Positions 35,527 to 47,500 of a DNA stretch of 64,000 nt are shown here, one piece after another. The translations under genes and the position numbers were made by a program. Within the stretch, counting starts at the first letter, position 1, and each line of letters opens with the position of its first letter. The notes beneath the pieces were generated by a model. That model was not told the origin of the DNA, searched no databases, and saw only the letters and a program-made list of their open reading frames with translations. The DNA lies in the NCBI GenBank assembly GCA_018873245.2, contig JAEMBT020000005.1:10676001-10740000 (forward strand). The letters run 5' to 3'. This DNA comes from Archegozetes longisetosus (Eukaryota; Arthropoda; Arachnida; Sarcoptiformes; Trhypochthoniidae).

Positions 35527-35982
35527 ATGGATACAACTTTAATCAATAGTCTCTTATCCAATGAGGCATCATTTGTGGGTACTTTTGCAAGAGATTTATT
35601 ACCGCCGGTGAGACGAGGAAAAAAATCAGCCCTAATTGTTAACACTGATACCTCAGATAAGGGTGGAGAGCATTGGGTTGCAATGATTTTTGAGGAGGAT
35701 GGTACTGGAGAATACTTTGATTCATACGGATTGCCACCACTTCATGAAGAATTCATTATTTATATGGAAGATAATTGTCCACTTGGTTGGGGGTTTAATA
35801 GAATGACTTTACAGTGTTTGACATGCATAACTTGTGGTCACTATTGTGTTCTTTATGTAAAACTAAGGCTATTGGGTTATTCTTACTGCGATTTTCTATC
35901 TCTATTCTCATTTGATAAAAATAATAATGAATTGTTAATAAAAAATCTTGTAAATGCATTGATTTCGGGGAAAATAAAATGA
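35527..35982 (+). CDS. pro: adenain-like cysteine protease of the Polinton, intact
   Basis: 151 codons. Catalytic layout of C5/C48-type proteases: H49 in GGEHWVAM, D65 in YFDSYG, Q96 in LQCL and nucleophile C103 in TCGHYC. It would mature capsid and core proteins. Start is the base after the major capsid stop. The last 137 bp, including the stop, lie inside the right terminal inverted repeat, so the gene end is duplicated in antisense at the left terminus (20593-20729). Confidence 0.92.
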   Translation: MDTTLINSLLSNEASFVGTFARDLLPPVRRGKKSALIVNTDTSDKGGEHWVAMIFEEDGTGEYFDSYGLPPLHEEFIIYMEDNCPLGWGFNRMTLQCLTCITCGHYCVLYVKLRLLGYSYCDFLSLFSFDKNNNELLIKNLVNALISGKIK

Positions 35983-36165
35983 TTAACAATTGAGCTAATT
36001 TTATATCAATTTTATGAATAGACTGTATTGTCAACTCAATTATAGCCTTGAAGAAGCTTTAGGCATCTCTCTCAAGTATAGAGTATTCAGGTCTAGAATC
36101 CCTCTCAGGTCTAGAATCCCTCTCAGGTCTAGAGCGCTCCGGTCCAGAAGCACATATCTACTACT
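35846..36165 (-). repeat. Polinton right terminal inverted repeat (320 bp)
   Basis: Inverted copy of 20395-20729 with no mismatch seen, lacking one 15 bp subrepeat. Ends CTACTACT. It contains the 3' end of the protease gene. Confidence 0.95.
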
Positions 36166-36171
36166 AAGTAG
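36166..36171. repeat. Polinton target-site duplication, right
   Basis: AAGTAG, identical to 20389-20394. The right arm of the palindrome resumes immediately after it. Confidence 0.95.
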
Positions 36172-37265
36172 TATCAAAAAATTGGCCCAATAGAAAGGGA
36201 AAAAGAAATGAATTTTTCTAATTATTTCCAACAGCTTTTGACATAAACATATAACGGGTGTCTTACTTCAAACAAACAAAAATTTAATACTGAGAAACCA
36301 CTTGATTTCTCAAAACATATGCAAATTGAAATTCAATAACTTCAACCGTTTTTACATAAAATTAAATGCTCATTCACATTTTAAAGCAGATTCAAATTTT
36401 TAATGCTCATGACATTCTTATTGTTTCGTTGATTATTCTTCAAAATAATAACACTAATTGCAGTATATTTAACATTAATTATTTAAATGCTTTTTGTCAA
36501 ATGAGACTTTCTAATTTATTTGACTAATCCTACAATTAATGGAATAGTTGATTAAGTTAAGTTGTTTATTTCCATTTAATAACAGTTGTGTTTCAGAGTG
36601 TATTAGCACTTTAATATGAGGAGTTCTCAAGTTAAACATTAATCTATTAATCTTTAGGACTTCCCAAGAACTTTCAGTAAGTAGGCAATAATAGTGGTTA
36701 AAGTTACAAAGTTCGTGAATAGATTTATATTTCTTTGTAATTTTAGTGTTCGATTTTGCAGCTTTTAGCATTTTATCATTATTCTTCACTCAATCACGAA
36801 ATTGAGAACATTTGAATCAAAATTAACTATACACAATTTTCTGCATTAAGATTCTGTGTAAATAATTTATTCCTCTCTTTTGAACACAAATTATTCATAA
36901 TACTGAACATGTGTTCAATATAATACGGCTCTGATTAGTCGTTTGAGATAAAACCGGACATTTTATAGTCCGATTCGAGGTCTCGTCCGTCAACAATACA
37001 GTGCACTTCAAAACCGACTGTCCGTGTAAAATCCGGGCAGGTGGTAAGTCTGCATATAGCGGTCAGTTATATCCTTTTATCTACAAATCATTTAACTGTA
37101 TAACTTGTTATGATCTGACGACCGCTAAGCACAAAATACAACAAAACGTTTATCAGAATTATGTTCAATTTGAACTTAAAAATAATTTATTAAAAACCTA
37201 CAATTTCTTTCACAAACGATTAAAATTTTAGAATTGTATTTTTCCGTAAGGAAAATGAAAAGTAT

Positions 37266-37720
37266 CTAGATACATAAGTTTTCTGTTTCCTTTGATTGTA
37301 CAATCTGACAAAATGTATACGTAAAAATGTACACTCAAAAAACAGTAAAAACCAATGAATGATGAACCAAATAAGGGAAAGATTGAATAATTTTATCATA
37401 TTACTTTGATGAATATTATTGTGAAGATTCATAAAATTTGAAGTTTATCTTTAAATCTCTTTAAGGGAAATTTTTTTATGAACATTCTACCAGTAAAACG
37501 ATTAATGAACACAAAAGCTATGCTTTGCCATAAGTCAGACCTAAACTTAAGTTTACAAAATTTTTCGCAACCTTAATTACTTAAACTTAAGTTCAACTTT
37601 TTTCTAAGTAAAAGATTAATTCGATTGCACGCATAAGTAAAATTTATTAGATGCCTTTTGGTTCTGTTCGTTCCATTTAACTTCTATTTAAAATTCATTA
37701 GTCTTTTATCTAACATTTTA
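37266..37720. repeat. dispersed repeat, inverted relative to 62.3-62.7 kb
   Basis: The minus strand of about 37310-37540 matches plus-strand 62390-62700: shared peptide shadow LFNLSLIWF, and shared DNA around the GACTTATGGCA and ATTAATCGTTTTACTG motifs. No gene supported in 37266-38307. Confidence 0.55.
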
Positions 37721-37924
37721 ATCGTTGTTTTATCCCATATTATTAGGTCAGTCAAAAGTTCTCGGCCTAACATCTTTCCTGATATATTTGAATGCTGATT
37801 TATATATCAGTAACAGTGGTATGCTTCAAAAAATTGCTTACCGAAAATTAGCCGGTTTCACTGAAAGATAAAAAATTAGACAACTTTTTTATGTCTAAAG
37901 AAACACTTAGAAATTCTTAGATTT

Positions 37925-38115
37925 TCTTTCTTTTTTCTATTGGGCCAATGTTTTGATACTACTTCTTTAACAGTTTATAATGTCATTACTATTATGAGAA
38001 ATCAATCAATCTATAGCGTGAGATCTCATAAGACACGGCTCTATTATCACAATCAAAATCAGCATTCAAGAATGTCAGAAAAGGTGTTAGACCAAGAACT
38101 TTTTGAGTGACCGAT
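37925..38115. repeat. diverged third copy of the Polinton target segment
   Basis: Matches left-arm 12815-12990 in the same orientation: TATTGGGCCAA..., then ~95 bp nearly identical through CATAAGACACG, then increasingly diverged. The hexamer corresponding to the Polinton target (CTACTT, 37959-37964) is intact and unoccupied. Confidence 0.75.
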
Positions 38116-38307
38116 AGTTTTGCAATACTGTGATTGTGGCAAATGTTTAGATAGCAAATCAACGCTATACTTGCTTTGCATTAATTATAAAACTGATTTT
38201 TTGCTTCTCACCAAAAAGGGTGAGAAGTTGTCAGCATATGATAGTACAAGTGTATCTATTTACAATAAAGCCAAAAAAATTATATAAATATCAAGTTTAT
38301 AAATGAA

Positions 38308-39464
38308 CTACTTCTGTCCGGCTCTAAGTTTGACCACCTTTTCAGGCGTTACGAATTTGGGAAATAACTTTCTTGTTATTGTCGGAAAGTATTGAAACAA
38401 ATAATAGATCGTTAAAATTGGCTGTATTGAAATCCAGGCTTCGTCGATATGATTAACCATTGCTATAGCCATGAGATGTGCGCATCGAGTAGTTGTCATT
38501 CTTCGGTGACCTTGCCCGTGTATTTCTGTATGAAATTTTCCCTTTTCTGCCGTAAACGCATTTTCGAGGATACGGGAGAAGACCGGTCCCGGACATACCA
38601 CCGTTATGTTGATGCCATTCGGCTTAACTTCATTGCGAAGACTTTCAAAATATCCCTAACATTGCGTGAAAGTAACAAAATGTCAAAAGTGCCTCAAACA
38701 AGATTTTTTGAGATTTAGGTCACTAAGTGAAAGTTTTGATGACTTCGCTAAACTCACGTGAAGAGCGTGTTTTGTAGCAGTATATGAGGCAGAATTAGGC
38801 GCACCTTCGTTGAAAGATTTTCAATTAAATTATAGCAACAAAAGTTGTTGGAAGTCATACCAAACTTATATTTAAAACAATTTTGATTTGTACCTATCTT
38901 TCCGGACGTGCTGCTCGTGACGACAAACTGTCCTTTAATTTGATTCTTGAGAAAATATCTCAAAACAATTCTCGTTAGATTAATGGGACCAAAAACATTA
39001 ATGTCGAACATTTCTTTGTCAACTTCAATATCGATGTCTTCAAATTTGGCTCTTTGAGTACGACCGGCATTATTGACAAGAATATCAAGTTGTTTGAAGT
39101 GAGAGATAACCTTACTAAATTGGTCCTCCTGCTGTTCACAATTGCGAACATCAAAGTTAACGATTAAGACATCGTCTTCCTTTAGTCGTCCTCTTGAAAG
39201 GCATTGTTTTTTCACTTCTTCGAGTCTTGTTTGATTAGTTCCCGATAGAACCAGTTTGACGCCAGCGGTCGCTAATAAGTACGCCAACGATTCGCCGATA
39301 CCAGAAGAGGCGCCTGTAATCCAAACTACTTTTCCTTTAAGATCTGTCACGGAATGACCGAACTTTTCAGCCAATAGTAATTCTAAATCACAATCAAGTC
39401 TTGAAAATAACCAAATTATTAGTAAGAAAATTAACAAAGACAAACAAGCTATTATTTCAAGCAT
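38308..39464 (-). CDS. short-chain dehydrogenase/reductase, DHRS7-like
   Basis: Exons complement(38894..39464), complement(38758..38804) and complement(38308..38655). Junctions ATAG|GTACAA with CGAAG|GTGCG (phase 1) and CAC|GTGAGT with GTTAG|GGA (phase 0) give 321 residues. The N-terminus is a membrane anchor (residues 1-21). Rossmann-fold cofactor motif TGASSGIG (50-57), NNAG (131-134), catalytic S185, Y198 and K202 (YTATK), and a PGPV motif after it. Length, single anchor and C-terminal extension fit the DHRS7 branch of classical SDRs, which reduce steroids, retinoids or other carbonyls at the ER with NADP(H). Substrate cannot be told from sequence. All active-site residues are present; it looks functional. 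Confidence 0.88.
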
Positions 39465-41511
39465 TATTTGATTTATTAAAATAATCGATAATAACTACAG
39501 TATACGTTACTTATGTCCACAATTTTTAAAAGTACTTGAAACTCTTGATTTACAATGAAGTCTATTAAGTCATACAATAACTATCAAAACACGTTATGTC
39601 ATATATCTTTTATAAATAAATATAATTACCGAATGCATTAACTTTGTACGATTCCTAATTAATTAACAAAATTTAAAAAACTGCGGATTTAAATGACGCA
39701 TACCGTAATATCTAAATTTTAGGCTTTATTGAAGCAAAGCTGAAGTCAAAGTTAAAGCAGGTTTGAGTTGAACTCATTTTTCAAAAGCAAAGCATCATTA
39801 GAAAAACGTGTTTTCAAAATAATAATCTTCGAAGAGAAGGTTGGTTTTAAACTGATAATTAACCCTTCACTACAACTGTGGGTGAAATGTTTCCAATTTT
39901 TACTTTAAAAATCTCGCTAAAATCAACAGAATGTCGTCATTTCTTGAGAATTTGGGTATTCCTCAGTCATATATCTGATTTCAAGTGAGAAAATACCTGA
40001 TTAATTTAGGCTTATAACTTCATTCAAAAGAAAATCTTTTGGTAACATGTCTTTCTAGGAACAGAACTCCACTTAACATCGCCGTAAGAGATGTAGTGAG
40101 CTACTGACGATGCTGTAGCAGTTAATAACTAGAAATTAATTAATGAATAAATAAAAACTTGGAAAACATGCACTAAATTTTATTTGAAATGCATCAGCAC
40201 TTACTTAGAACTGAATATAAAACTGATGTAATATTTAAAACAACAGTTTTAAATATTGCTTCACATTCTGTTATTTTAATTCAGACAAATAGTGGAAAAC
40301 TTGAGTTGTTGAAACATTCTTCGACCCCTCTTATTTCATTTGACTTCTATTTCGGTAGACATCAAAGCGTCAATGATTTCTCTGGATATAACATGCGTTG
40401 ACTGCACTCATAATCACATTTTTAATTAGTCATAATCCTTACAGCGCGTTATTTAGTTGAGTTTTAGCTAGTTTATATTTGTTGACCATGTCTCCAACTT
40501 TTCGTGCTGTAAAGTTCGCGTGGTAAAGTAATAGAATTCAGGAAAGTTTAATAGAAACCTCGTAAAAGGTTTATCGAACTTATAAATTTAGTTTTCGAAT
40601 AGTATGGAATTCAACTGATTCCTCAGGATCATGAAATTCTTTTTAACAACAATAGAACATTTAATTCAATTAAATAAATCACTTCCAAATATAGAAAAAG
40701 AACGTCTTAATATAAATAAAGATTATTTATTTTATTTATAAGATATATATAACTATTTGTAATGCCGTTCTGGTTCGAGCTCATAAACCTAAACGCATAA
40801 CTAGGGACTAAAATTAATTATTCATCCAGAATTCTGAAACAAATATTCTATTAAAATCTTAGTAATATTAAACTTTGTTTGATTGCAATCTTTATTTTAT
40901 TTAAAAATTATAAGTATTTCAAAATAATATTTAATAAAAATACATAGAAGGAATATAACATAAAATTTAGACGTGATTTCAATATTTGATTTTACATAAA
41001 AAACATAGTAAAAACTTGTCTATTATGCTGAATCCTGAATCAAAATTTTAATTTTTTATTTATTCAAGACACTTTCCAGCTAAATGAAAAATAAAAGGTT
41101 ACAAATGTAACGCCTTAAATTATACAGCACTCTTTACATTGCATATTCATTCGTCTGTAGTAGACACACTTAGAGCAAATAATATGTTCTGCACCAAACA
41201 CAGAACTAATTGTTCGTTGAGTTCGAATAAAGTGAATGCTTAGACTGCAACGATCGGTTCACTATAAACGCGCTAGACTGTAACAGAAAGAAGCTTGCGA
41301 AATTGAAGCAACGATAGAAAATCAGAATCCGGCCAATGCCTCAAAATATATCATTTTTATTAGAGTTAATTCATATAAATTATTTCTATATGATGTTATT
41401 TTTCAATGCGAGATAAGTGTGAGAAGAAATTCATGTGGTTTTTTAAAGGATATCTTATATAATTGAGTCTTTCAATCGTCAATCATAGAGTAAAAACTAC
41501 TACATTACTAA
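39465..41511. other. intergenic with a truncated piggyBac-like MITE
   Basis: From 39863 (after TTAA) to about 40140, the sequence starts CCCTTCACTACAACTGTGGG and parallels 43867-44200; it lacks a right end. The remainder has no gene; a 70-codon frame at 40189-40401 has no support. ~40715-41060 resembles 43255-43500, another dispersed repeat. Confidence 0.55.
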
Positions 41512-44500
41512 ATGATTAAGAAAGTAATGAAAAATATTGTATTGTTGCTTTTGTTTGCACTTAATGCAAATGCCAGCGAATATGTTCTTTGGTATGAAAA
41601 ACCGGCCGCAAACGGCATGAATGAGGCACTAGTTATTGGCAATGGAAGAATCGGTGGAATGGTTTATGGGCATCCAGGAAAGTGTTTTTTATACTGTATG
41701 AATCTAACCTTTAATTTAAGCATTCTCTAATTAGGCTTTTGAAAAAAAATCGCGAAATTCAAACATGTTTTCTCACAAAATTTGCATCAGCTTGAAATTT
41801 AAATTTACGATTACTAACTAACTTAACAAGTTTAACCTAAACATCAGAGCGCGGGAAATTATTTTACATTTTATGTTACTAAATCAGGATAGCAATTATA
41901 CGTAAATGAATCAAAGGACTAAAGTTTAAAGTCATTTAGAGATTATTATTCAATACAAAAACAAAACTTTAAAAAACTTATTGCCAAACAACAAAACTTA
42001 AATTGATCGTACACATCATTCTAAAATATACTTTCCCCCAATTCGATACATTGCTTACTTTGAGATAATTACAGTATATTAATGAATCATTGATACAACT
42101 AAATCTTTATAAGGCTATTCTTTCCAACAACCTTAAGAGGTATATCCACACCAAACTTGGTATACAGAAAGTACCTGATAAGTAGAGCGAAATATATATT
42201 AGACATGTCCACCGCAAATTAAAAGGGGTGAAGTTGCAGGTTTCCAAAAATACGTGTAGGGTTATTCATATTAGCACCTCTGAGGCATATCAGCACCAGA
42301 CTTGGTAGATAGACAGTACTCGGTGAGTGGAGCAAATCTAATAGACATATCTGCCGCAAATCAAATGGGGAAAGTTACATACTTTTCAAATTAAAGGGAT
42401 AAGACTGGTATATCAAAAGTAGATGTAAATATATAAACGTAACTAAAGATAAAAAATAAAAATTATTTTTTAACCCAAATTAGATTAAGTTAAGTTAGGT
42501 TAGGTCAAGTTTTCTATTGCGCGTCAATCAGCAAAATTAAATAGGTACAACATAAGAAGAAAAATAATTTTCTGTATCCTAGATGCTATTGACTCAAAGT
42601 AAGCAATGTATCGAATTGTGGGAGTGTATATTTTAGAATGTGTACAATCAATTTAAGTTTTGCTGTTTGGCAATAAATTTTTGTAAATTTTGAATAATAA
42701 TTTCTAATTTATTGAAGAGCATAAGCTAGATGTGAGCTGAGCTGCACACGAAGCTCAATTTTAGCTGTTTCTGAGCTTATAAGCTCAAACTTCAAGCTCA
42801 GGCTATGATGAAGAAGGATATTTCAATCTTAAGCTCAAGCTGTTGAGCTTCGAGCTCAGCTCATTTGAAGCCGATCTATTTAATAAAGCTAAAAAATCAG
42901 TATTAACTGTAAAATAGTAATGATTATTGAATTGCTTCTTGTGTGTTAGCAAATCAGGTGTTGAATTAGATCTATCAAAATGAATGATGAGATGCATTTC
43001 TGAGTTTAGAATTCTTGTTTTCAAAATAAATTTCACTTTAAACTGAAATTTAGTGCAATAACTATTGATTTGAGGAGAGAATTAATGATGTTTTAGGCCT
43101 TAAAAGTAATATTTCTATTCGCTGCTCAAATCTCTTTATATTAGAAATAAAATAATCTCACATAATTTTTAACAATTATTCAAAATTGTTGTTTGAAACT
43201 GTTTTCAACATGACTTGACAGGAAAGTGAAATACAATCAAAAGACTCGCAATTATTTGTTATGCCGTTTTGGTTCGAGCGCATAACTGGGGACTAAAATT
43301 AACTATTTATCCTGAATTCTGAAACAAATATTCTATCAGATTCTTAGTAATATTAAACTTTGTTTGATTGCAATCTTTATTTTCTTTAAAAATTATAAGT
43401 ATTTCAAAATAAAATTAATAAAAATACATAAAAGGAATATAACATAAGATTTAGACGTGATTTCAATATTTGGTTGTTACATAAAAATTTTATAAACATA
43501 TTTAAAAGTTTTCATATTTTAAAAGATTTTTACTTCGTTTTAGCACTTTACCACTTTCGCTCAGAGGCATAATGAGGCCCTCTCCTCGAGGCCTCCGCCC
43601 AAAGACTAACTCTCTTTACAAGTTTTTTAAACATATCTTATATAAACAAAATAGATCTGAATCGTTATTCTTTTAAAATATTCACCGCATTTCATAGCAA
43701 ACGTTAATACAATGATAATGTTGAAAGCGTTAGTAAAGTATTTTAAAGATAACTGTTTGACAACCTATTTTAAAAGAATGAAAAACTGATTTAAAATCGG
43801 AGAATCTATATTTGCATAACATATTCATAAGTGACACCGACGTCGAAATTTGAATTCATTGTTTAACCCTTCGTCACAACTGTGGGGTAAAATGTTCCCA
43901 AGTTTGACTTTAAAAATCTCGCAAAAATCAACGAAATGTCGTTATTTCTCGAGAATTTAGGTATTCCTCAGTCATATATCTAGCTTTGAATGACAAAAAT
44001 CTGACTAATTTAGACTTATAACTTTATTTAAAATTTTTTTTCTGGCAACATGTTTGGTTGAGAACAGAGTTTGCCTTAACATCGCAATGCTTTGTGTTTA
44101 CTATATGTGTCGCAGTGCTGTAATGTCGCTACTAGCAATTTGAACCACTGATGGTGCTGTAGCAGATAACTAAAAATTAATTAATTAATTAATTTAATCT
44201 TCGAAAACAAGGGCTAACCTTGATTCTTAAAGCATTCAGACTATCCTAGAACAGATATAAAGGGTGGAAAACTTGGGGTAACATTTAACCCCACAGTTAA
44301 TTTTACGCTTTCGGAAGTTAAGTTGTGACGATGGGTTAACTGTGAAGAAAAGTATCAGTTGCTAAAAACTGTTACACCTTTCTCTTTATATTGTATAACA
44401 TGTTTCAGTCTATTATTTGGGGATAATAAAACACTTATATATGAAATTAAAATTCATCAAATTATAAAGAATAAACTAAGACTACGTGGTCTCATACATA

Positions 44501-47500
44501 ACTCGAGGTCTCTCCCAAAGTTTTTTCAACATCCAGTCATATTCAGACCTGGATATTATTATAATATCGGATTATTTTCATTCAAAGAACATTTGTTAGA
44601 ATTTCCTTATTAAACAAACTGTTTTGATTACAAGAAACATGTTATGCATTCTACGGATTTTCATTCACAAGAGAAATGTATAGTCAAACATTTGAAAGAA
44701 AGGGGAAATCAAAAGTGTAGATGCAATCGGAAATGGTCTTACCTCACAGTTAATTTTACGTTTACGGAAGTTAAGTTGTGACGAAGGGTTAAACTTTACG
44801 ATCAAAACTAATATATTTTTGCGCAAATACTTCATTATAACTTGGGATAAATACTTGTTACAAAGATTACTACTCATTATTTCAATTTTTAATTCTTAAC
44901 ATAAGCACAGCAGCGCAACTCAGAACATATTTGACAGAAGCTCAAGCTTGAAGCTCAAGATTTCAGATAAATGCTCTTCACTCTCTAAATGACTAAACTT
45001 TAGTCTTTATCAATGTTTATGGTTGATTAACAGACTTTTGATTCATTTATGCATCATTGCTAACCTGGTTTAGCAACATGAAAAGTAAAATAAATTTCCG
45101 CACCCCGATATAATGAAAATTTGAAATCACATAGTTTCAGAAAGAGAATATTTCCGATAATTATAACTAAGAATATTGAGAAAATAGAAGAAAGTCTTCA
45201 GTAGAATAATTCAAATTTATACTAATACAGAGAAAGAACGCATAAATATTAATGAAGATAGTTTATGGACTGGAGACGATAATCCATCGGGTGATTACGA
45301 AAAATTAGGTTCATATCAAGTATTAGGCAACATTTACATAACACTTTCGGACCATAAAAATTATACTCATTATAGACGCGATCTCGACATTGGAGATGCT
45401 TTGGCTCACGTCGAGTACGAGGCAAACAGTGTTAAATATAAACGACAATTTTTTGTCAGTTACGTTTCAAACGTATTGGTCGCACACTTCACTGCCGATA
45501 GAAATAACAGTTATAGTGGACATATTGAGCTAGAAGATGGCCATAAAGCTGATTCAGTTGCACAAAATAATGTCATTTCAGTTGAGGGAAAGTTAGACAA
45601 TGGACTGAAATATTACTGGCAGTCAATCGTGCAAAACAGTGGTGGAACTCTTCATACAAATGGATCGATAATTGAGTTCAAGGATTGCGACAGTATTACT
45701 GTTCTGATCGGAGCCGCAACCGATTATGTGATGGACAGCAGAAAGCACTTTCGGGGAGAAAGCCCTGATTTGAAAGTGAAATCTCATATGAAAACTGCGT
45801 CTGCGACCACTTATAATAGTTTGAGAGCAGATCATATCAAAGATTTTCATTCTTTGTTCAATAGGGTTGATATCGATTTAGGAAACTCGACAGCAGAACA
45901 GAAGTCACATCCGACTGATGTGAGAAAAGTTAGGGCCGTTTCGACTTTCGATCCCGATCTTGAAGAAACTCTTTTTCAATTGGGTCGATATTTTATGATC
46001 TCTTCGTCACGACCGGGAAGTCTTCCCGCAAACCTGCAGGTGATTCCGATTTGATTCAATACTAATTTCATAACAACTTTCAGACAATAAGCAGTTGTTG
46101 TTTGAAGTTTGCATTTGAAAAACATTGGAGATTAACTGAGTTAAGTTTATATATCAAGAGATGAGTCCAAATCATAATTAGATTATTCGTTTTGAAGTGT
46201 CATAAAACTGGTGAGGACCTAATAAACCGAAAAATGCAAATTATCATTGCATGAGTTTAATTTTAAAAGTGTGAGGAAAAGAAATCAATCCTTATCAATA
46301 GAAAAGCTAATGTTTTTCAAGAATTCATATGAAAAATACGTAAATATTTAAAATTATGAAATTGTACAAAAGGGGTTATGGAATGACGTGAACACTCCTG
46401 CCTGGCACAGCGATTACCACACGAACATCAATATCGAAATGAATTATTGGCCAACAGAAGTGACAAATCTGGCCGAATGTCATAAACCACTATTTGATTT
46501 GATCCAAAGTCAATTAGATCTATGGCGCAACGCAACTCATGATTCAAAAGAAATGGATACACCTTCAGGCAATTCAACGACACGTGGATTCGCTATAAGA
46601 ACTTCACATAACATATACGGAGGTATGGGTTGGAATTGGGATAAAACCGCTAATGCCTGGTATGGACAACACTTTTTCGAACATTACGCTTTCGGATTAG
46701 ATAAAAATTATCTCAAAAACATTGCGTATCCATACCTGAAAGAAGTAACCGAGTTCTGGGAAGATCATCTCAAACAACTCAATGGAAAACTTGTTGTCCC
46801 AAATGGTTGGTCACCCGAACATGGACCTCATGAAGATGGGGTCAGTTATAATCAGGAAATTGTTTGGGATTTGTTTACTAATTTCGTCAAAGCTGCCGAT
46901 GCTCTCGGAGTCGATAAGTCTTATAGGGATAAAATCGCTGCCATGAGGGATAAACTGCATGTGCCTGGAGTTGGATCTTGGGGTCAATTACTTGAATGGA
47001 TGACTGAGAAAAAAGATGCAGTTTTAGATACAAAGAATGATCATCACAGACACACTTCTCATTTATTCGCTGTATTTCCTGGTCATCAAATTAATTATGT
47101 AATTGCACCTCAATTGGCCGATGCAGCCAAGGTATGCGTCACTTAATTTTGAAGCCTTTTTAGATAAAAGTAAATATAAGTTTTCCAAATTTAAATATTT
47201 TGTTTTGAGACAAATGTAATCAATTTCATTAAAATAATTTTAATTTTTAAGACTCGCCCCTAATTGTTATCTATCTTACCATTCGAAAGTCGATAATCGA
47301 ACTTTAATCAGAGCATTAGTTCTCTAGTACTAAATTTATGAACAGAATCCGTTGGCAAAACAAGTATTTTCCAGTGTTAGCAAAAAACAACTAATTCAAA
47401 TCGATATCGGAGCAAGAGAGACGCATCAACAATAAACATTAAAATTTTAGTTAAAATCTTAACTTAACAAAAGTTTGTGAATTGTTAATAAATTTTGACT

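Larger units (their letters stand above)
20395..36165 (+). mobile_element. Polinton/Maverick element (15,771 bp)
   Basis: Ends AGTAGTAGATATG ... CATATCTACTACT match the 5'-AG terminus typical of Polintons. It has 335/320 bp inverted terminal repeats and a 6 bp target duplication. It encodes the defining set: protein-primed family B polymerase, chromodomain retroviral-type integrase, packaging ATPase (broken), penton, double-jelly-roll major capsid protein and adenain-like protease, plus a BIR-RING IAP and several element-specific proteins. All genes run on the plus strand. Early-type genes on the left have introns; the capsid block on the right is intronless and overlapping. Polymerase, IAP, integrase, penton, minor virion and one unknown gene carry one-base frame breaks and the ATPase is degraded, so this copy cannot make virions as read. 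Confidence 0.97.
16690..37265. repeat. right arm of inverted duplication, split by the Polinton
   Basis: Matches the left arm in inverted orientation from 16690 to 20394 and resumes at 36172-37265 after the 15.8 kb Polinton plus target duplication. The match ends at AGTAT (37261-37265), beyond which the sequences diverge. The 16547-16689 spacer between the arms is unique, about 145 bp, with no feature. It carries the second, identical filamin-type gene (plus). Confidence 0.9.
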
